Origin: Sipunculus nudus
Taxonomy: Eukaryota; Annelida; Sipuncula; Golfingiida; Sipunculidae
Direction: 5' to 3'
Assembly: GCA_026874595.1 (NCBI GenBank)
Contig: CM049306.1
Span: 91,712,642-91,776,641 of the forward strand
Length of the DNA: 64,000 nucleotides
A program made the position numbers and the translations under genes. This document shows positions 58,901 through 64,000 of the stretch, piece by piece (the stretch's first letter is position 1; each line of letters starts with the position of its first letter). The notes under the pieces were generated by a model. That model was not told where the DNA came from, did not search any database, and saw nothing but the letters and a program-made list of their open reading frames with translations.

Positions 58901-59827
58901 CCTTTTTTTAATGTGTTACTGATTATTTTACTTAACATTTTCACATCCACATTTATCAAACTAATTGGACGCCAGTTCTTAATTAACCGGTTGTCCCTTC
59001 CAGGTTTTTCTATTAATGTAATGACTGCTTGTCTTTGGCTTGGTGTCATTGTTTCATCTCAAAGCAATAGTTATAACAATTTAGCAATTCAGTTCCAATA
59101 TCATAGAGTAAAAACACATAAAATTCTTTAGTATCCCCTTTATTCCCTTGGGTTTTATTGTTTTTCATATATTTTAATGCATCACGTGTGTCATTTATCG
59201 TTAATTCTAATTTCATAAAGTTTTTGTTTTCTGTGGTTAATCTAGGTACTTCCAATTTTGACAGAAAGGTTTCTTTATTTTTTTTAAATGTTTGTTTACT
59301 CTTTTATATTTACATTTAAAAAAGTCTCTCAGTTCTTTAAAACTATTTTGTTCATTCGTAATTTCATGTCTGTCTGCGAATAACTTTTTAATGTGAGTTT
59401 TTGCTTTGTTTCTTTTTTTGTAAATCTTTGAAGTATTTAGTATTTCTTTTCCCTTCTTCAAACCATTGGGCACGGGACCTTATTATAATTCCTTGTGTAA
59501 TGTGTTGATAGCAATCTTCAAGTTTCTGTTTTGTTACTAAATATTCTTTCATAGGTCAGACAATCATTTCATTTTTGGTTCAAGATTATTTACAAGTTTT
59601 TCCAATTCTTTGTACTCGGCCTTGAATTTCCTTGATTTAGTTTTACTGTACCTGATAGTGAATTGTTTTATTAAATACTTTAGATATTCCCACTTTTCCT
59701 TTGGATTACATTCTAATTCTAACTTCCATTTATTGATTGCTGTCTTAAGTTCATGTGTATATTCCCTATCATACAGCAGGGAATTAGTAGACTTCCATAT
59801 CCCTGAACCATATTTTTGCTCAGGCAG

Positions 59828-60350
59828 TCAACAGATTTTCATAAGTATTGCAGAGTGATCTGATTCAACTGATGTTGTTATGTCACAATGTGTTATAAAA
59901 GGTTGTAAGACAGTTGAAGTTAAAAAGAAGTCTAACCTTCTCTGTTTTAGCGGGTTATATCTTCTCCAAGAAAAACCTTTTACTATTTGGATATCTAATT
60001 CGCCATATATCATGAATATTTAAACTGTCGCATACACCATGCATGTAGGATATGATATTTTTCTTTAATTTCAAATTACCATCACCTGCATCTTCTTCTG
60101 AGAAACAGAAACTAAAGTCACCACCCCAGATTATATGAATATGATCTTTTAATGTCCGTTTTATGATTTCAACTATTTTCTTCAAACATTTCATTTGCAT
60201 CTGCTCTAAATTTGGCCCTTATATATTTATAAGTAAAAATTCATTCCCTTGAATAAGAAATGTGTTATAATATATCTTCCGTCTCTATCAATAATATTCT
60301 TTAACAGTGAAAATTCTAGTTTACTTCAAATTAAAGTTAACACTCCTTGA
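59828..60350 (-). pseudogene. LINE AP-endonuclease domain, 5' truncated and frameshifted
   Basis: Shows IIWGGDFSFCFSEE (GDF box), IHDIWRIRYPN, then after a frameshift SWRRYNPLKQRRLDFFL and ESDHSAI (SDH box). The upstream part (about 60350-60200) carries RDGRYIITHFLIQGNEFLLI. The N-terminal SLNVKGI box seen in the first LINE was not found. Confidence 0.8.
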
Positions 60351-60454
60351 GTCTCAAATATCCCTGACAATCTGTACATCACTACCTATAATAAAGATAC
60401 CGCATAACATATAAAACAAGGTATCCAAATCATGTCCATAATTAAAGTCACTAG

Positions 60455-61240
60455 TCAGGCCGGAATTTCCACCTCAAGTACTTCGTCCATGGTCTGTCCA
60501 AAACGCACCTTATGCGCTGTGCCAACGTGCCCATTCCATGTCCAGGCTTGCTGGGCCCTGAGATCTTGTTTCACTCTGTTAAACACCATTTGTAAGTCTG
60601 GACAAAGATCCTCAACAATTAACTTTCTTGAGCCTTTCAATTTGCTCCTGGCCTTGAGCACACTGGTTCTCTGGTCCCTGGATTTAAATCTGACAAGAAC
60701 GGGCCTGGGTTTGTTTTTGTTTTACCGACTCCATGACAGGCCTCAATATCATCCGTTTTCAGAGATATTCTGAAGTTGCTCTTAAACAAATTTAATACAA
60801 TTTTGCATGAGTCCTCCTCTGAATCACCAAAATTTTGTTCTTCCATTCCAAATATTTTTAATTTTGCTCTTCTCAAATATTGTTCATTTTCAACTGTTTT
60901 TATATTCACCCCTTTTGCCATATTCAGTGCTTGTTCACTTTGTTGCTTGTTTTATTTTCTTCACTTAACTTGTTAACAGTTTCTCTCAAAATTTCATTTT
61001 CTCTTTTCAAATCAATGATTGCATTTTCTATCATGCCGAATCCCTTATCAAAGTTTTCTTCTAATTGTATTACAATCTGGCACCTCAATTTATCAAGCAT
61101 TTCTTGTATATCTAATTTCGTTATTTTTTATGAAATTTTCCGTCTTCAAAACTGTCATCTGCAGAACTCATAGATAAAAGTTGTTTTGCCTTTTTATGAT
61201 CAATTTGTGAGTCAGTGGAGGAGGTGCTCGGGTTATTATT
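60455..61240 (-). pseudogene. LINE ORF1 protein remnant
   Basis: Fragments with YLRRAKLKIFGMEEQN, DDIEACHGVGKTKTNPGP, and DLQMVFNRVKQDLRAQQA, matching the RNA-binding and C-terminal parts of L1-type ORF1. A decayed N-terminal part lies at about 61180-60930. Frames shift between the pieces. Confidence 0.7.
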
Positions 61241-61265
61241 TCTGGTTCTCTTTTAGTCCATCCTC

Positions 61266-61871
61266 CCCAGCATATAATATCACACACATTATTTGCTTCA
61301 GGCCTGTTATTTCAATTTTATCAAAATGCATGCATTGGTAAATACTTTGCAGTGGGGCGTAGGTGTTCCTCAGCATCAATAGACCACTAATTTATTTCCA
61401 TGCACATATTGGTTCATGGCAGGTACATGTGTACTTAACTGTTGGTGCACATTGTCCACAGTGATATCCTTTTATAACAAGTTTATACTTGCATTATAAG
61501 CAAATACCCACTTTTCTGCTCTTTGGAGTTAATGGCTGAACTCGTTAGGTACTGTTCATCTACTTTTCAGCTCACAACATGATGAATTCCATCCCCTAAT
61601 TTTACCTCTCTATAGATATAACTAAACCTTGGTCTATAATCAAGTAAATACGTATTCAGACTTGACCAAATAGTTATTCGGTATGGTTCATTTTTTACAG
61701 AAACCTATCCAGACACAAGCATATTAAATCAAACAACAGGAAACTCAAATGCTTAAACAATGCCCTCAAATATAAAAAAAAAGAAGAAACATGATCCTAG
61801 GTCTGCTTTTAAATATGCTGTATATTAGTCCAATACACTGTTATATCAACTTCTCAGTATAGTGAGAGTCC

Positions 61872-61921
<50 letters not shown>

Positions 61922-63180
61922 ACGGTTCTTATTCATGCCGCAAATCTGACACAAGGGTTCAAACATGTATCCTTAAACATACAAAAAAAAGTGAATACGT
62001 TATAGTTGCAATAAAGATTTATAGTTCAGGCCAAGAAATCCAACCCAGTGGGCGATGTATGAGGCATTTGTGATAAACTGAACATCCTAGTTAAATAACA
62101 ATCGGAGCCTGGTCATTGTTGATGATTAGCAACATATCAAGCCCATATATTAGACATTATTACGGCAAATCAATATATTCTTTGTCGAAACTGTGATCTT
62201 TTCTAGAAGGAGTCAGTAGAAATGGCAACCCGGTGGATTTCCGGCGAACTTCTCCTTAATTGGTGGTGTAACAGATACATTCGAGGCTAGAAGCCAACGG
62301 ATTCGGCCGAGGAGTTTGAACGCCTTACCCGCTACTGAGCGGAAACTTCCGAGCCATGGACACGGCTCGTATTTATTATTATAACTAGTTGCTAAATCCA
62401 TGTAAAATAAGTAACGTTTATAAAATCTCTGGTTTATAATCAACAATGAAATCCCTTGCAGACTGATGGTGGTTACCCATACTTTAATGAGTATACCTTA
62501 AGAAGAAAATCACAGACGCTCATAGCTAGAGTCTTTTATTTTGAAACTACCATATAATTGTAGTAATCTTTTATTCAATAGTTATATAAATACAAGTTAT
62601 ATATACAGGATTAACACATCACCGAAGTTGTCCTCAATGGTCCCCGTTCTGACATCGGCTAAACATCGGGGAAATCCCGGGGTAACATTATGTAACCACG
62701 GTTTTATCCCAGTTGAAGCATGGGTGTTAAGCAAAGCTGCACGGGTCTTTTATACATTTTGTAAACTGTCACTAGATATATATTGTGAACCAGCGTTTTT
62801 ACCAGACTTTTATCTCAGATTTTAAGTGTCAATCTTCAATTTCAAAAGATTTTCTCACGTTATACCATACATGTGATTAACTATGAATTAAAACAAAAAT
62901 GCTTTTCTTCATGAAACTTTGTACGCGAAATAGAGAATATTCAGATTATACTCATAATAATGGGCCTAAATAAGACCATACAGATCACTATGAGAAGATA
63001 TATGTACACTTACGGTCCTAAATCCTGCTCGGATGTGGAGACACACAGCAGCCTTGAAGAGGAGGATGATCAGACTCCGCATCATGCATTTACTGAATCA
63101 GAACAAACGTACAAACGTGGACCCGGGTTGGATTTGCATTTGATATAGCAATTAGGACCACGTGGGCTCGTCCGTATTTA
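61266..63180. other. No gene recognised
   Basis: AT-rich flank with a TA/AG compound microsatellite (61873-61919). Short open frames at 62213-62446, 62541-62825 and 62960-63148 show no known domain. Confidence 0.5.
61873..61919. repeat. Compound (TA)n(GA)n microsatellite
   Basis: A TA run followed directly by a GA run of about 29 bases. Confidence 0.95.
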
Positions 63181-63186
63181 ACACTG

Positions 63187-63615
63187 ATGTCCAATTATTT
63201 TAACTGTTTTGTCATATACTCTTCTCAGCCATCTCACTGTAAAATAATAATACGTGAAAACTGGAGTTAAATGAGCTCACTGAAGGACTCTATGGCAAGC
63301 ATATACATTTCGTTAGCACTTTAAACAAAAACATCGAGCCCAACCGTTTGATTATTGCTTTGACTGTATTAATTATCTTATCACTGTAAAGCATGGCTTC
63401 AATCTTCTGATGTCCAATTCTGTTAACTCTTTGGTCAGATACTCATATCAGCCGCCTCGCTGTAAAATAATAACACATGTAAATTGGATTTTAATGAGCT
63501 CACTGAAGGACTCTATGGCAAGCTGTCGTTAGCACTTTAATTCAAAGCACCGCGGAAGGACTGTACCGCCCATAATAGATGTTTATCATTGCCTGGACTG
63601 TGTAAATTATCTTTG
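63187..63615. repeat. Tandem repeat of about 220 bp, two copies
   Basis: 63187-63390 and 63408-63615 share, in order, CTGATGTCCAATT, CACTGTAAAATAATAA/CGCTGTAAAATAATAA, GAGCTCACTGAAGGACTCTA and TTAGCACTTTAA. The copies have diverged by substitutions and indels. No coding is seen. Confidence 0.8.
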
Positions 63616-64000
63616 ATCATTAGAATAAAGATAAAAACAATGTTGGGTTGGTCAGTTTACGCCCATTCTGAATCATTCTTTAATGTGATGGACTGTTAAA
63701 CAGTGATTAAATAGCTTTTACGCAAAACCCGTCGTAAATATTACAAAAGAAACTACTTTAATTGATGAATGAATAAATATATTTTTAGTTCAGTTTAATG
63801 AATGATTTCCGATTGAGACAGTGTCCTTACCAGGGAAAAATTATATTTTTACTTCTAAACATTTAAAAAAAATAAAGGAATTAAGTGTATGCAATTTCAC
63901 CGATTACTACGTCAGACTGAAGTCAGAGATGTCGTTTCCTGTTTCTCGTTGTTAACTAACGGGGTATGCGATATCTTGCATGATGGCACGCCATTTCTTT
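63616..64000. other. No gene recognised
   Basis: AT-rich end of the window; nothing identifiable. Confidence 0.5.

Larger units (their letters stand above)
56905..61265 (-). mobile_element. L1/Tx1-like LINE, second element, inactive
   Basis: Same kind of element as 45225-50140, on the minus strand. It contains ORF1 (61240-60455), endonuclease (about 60350-59828), reverse transcriptase (about 58900-58169), the RT-to-C-terminal region (58145-57280) and a zinc-knuckle end (57341-57123). The 3' end is near a (TA)n run at 56900-56915. Unlike the first element it keeps the RT active-site motif, but frameshifts and stops interrupt all ORFs. Exact ends and target duplications could not be fixed. Confidence 0.85.

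Overview
This is an AT-rich, repeat-laden stretch of animal genome. The genes are sparse, with single-exon or short-exon coding, a GT-AG style intron, long (TA)n microsatellites, a tRNA-derived SINE and several non-LTR retrotransposons. The LRR-Ig receptor array, the L1/Tx1-type LINEs and the microsatellite style suggest a lophotrochozoan, most likely a bivalve mollusc. The species cannot be fixed from the sequence alone. No operons, rRNA, functional tRNA or CRISPR were seen.

The main content is a cluster of six paralogues of one single-exon gene for a secreted-to-membrane LRR + Ig receptor. Five lie on the minus strand: A 3834-5156, B 20120-21697, C 29883-31204, D 39419-40731 and E 42105-43682. 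One decayed copy, F, lies on the plus strand at 14685-15919. A and E are intact. B is intact except for one TGA just after its membrane span, with the rest of its tail still open in frame. C has one frameshift, D has several lesions, and F is heavily decayed. Each copy sits in a much larger duplicated block (about 3.8 kb of 3' flank plus up to about 5 kb of 5' flank), so roughly 1-7.1 kb and 19.9-51.8 kb are paralogous blocks. The part from 14.7 to 17.9 kb is the same block inverted.

The paralogues look mosaic. By ectodomain, A pairs with B, and C pairs with E. By membrane span, tail and 3' flank, A, C, D and F share a short-tail form, while B and E share a long, tyrosine-containing tail. This suggests that ectodomains and tails have been reassorted by recombination or gene conversion inside an intronless gene.

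The rest is mostly mobile DNA and decayed genes. There is a jockey/CR1-like LINE reverse-transcriptase remnant (7.9-8.8 kb), a SINE with a perfect 13-bp target duplication (14.26-14.56 kb), an L1/Tx1-like LINE inserted inside the 5' flank of E (45.2-50.1 kb) and a second such LINE (56.9-61.3 kb). A decayed class A GPCR gene lies at 52.65-53.74 kb, and its exon 5' part is duplicated together with (TA)n. An unrecognised exon-like ORF lies beside the second LINE (56.23-56.89 kb). The right end (61.3-64 kb) shows no gene, only a microsatellite and a tandem repeat of about 220 bp.
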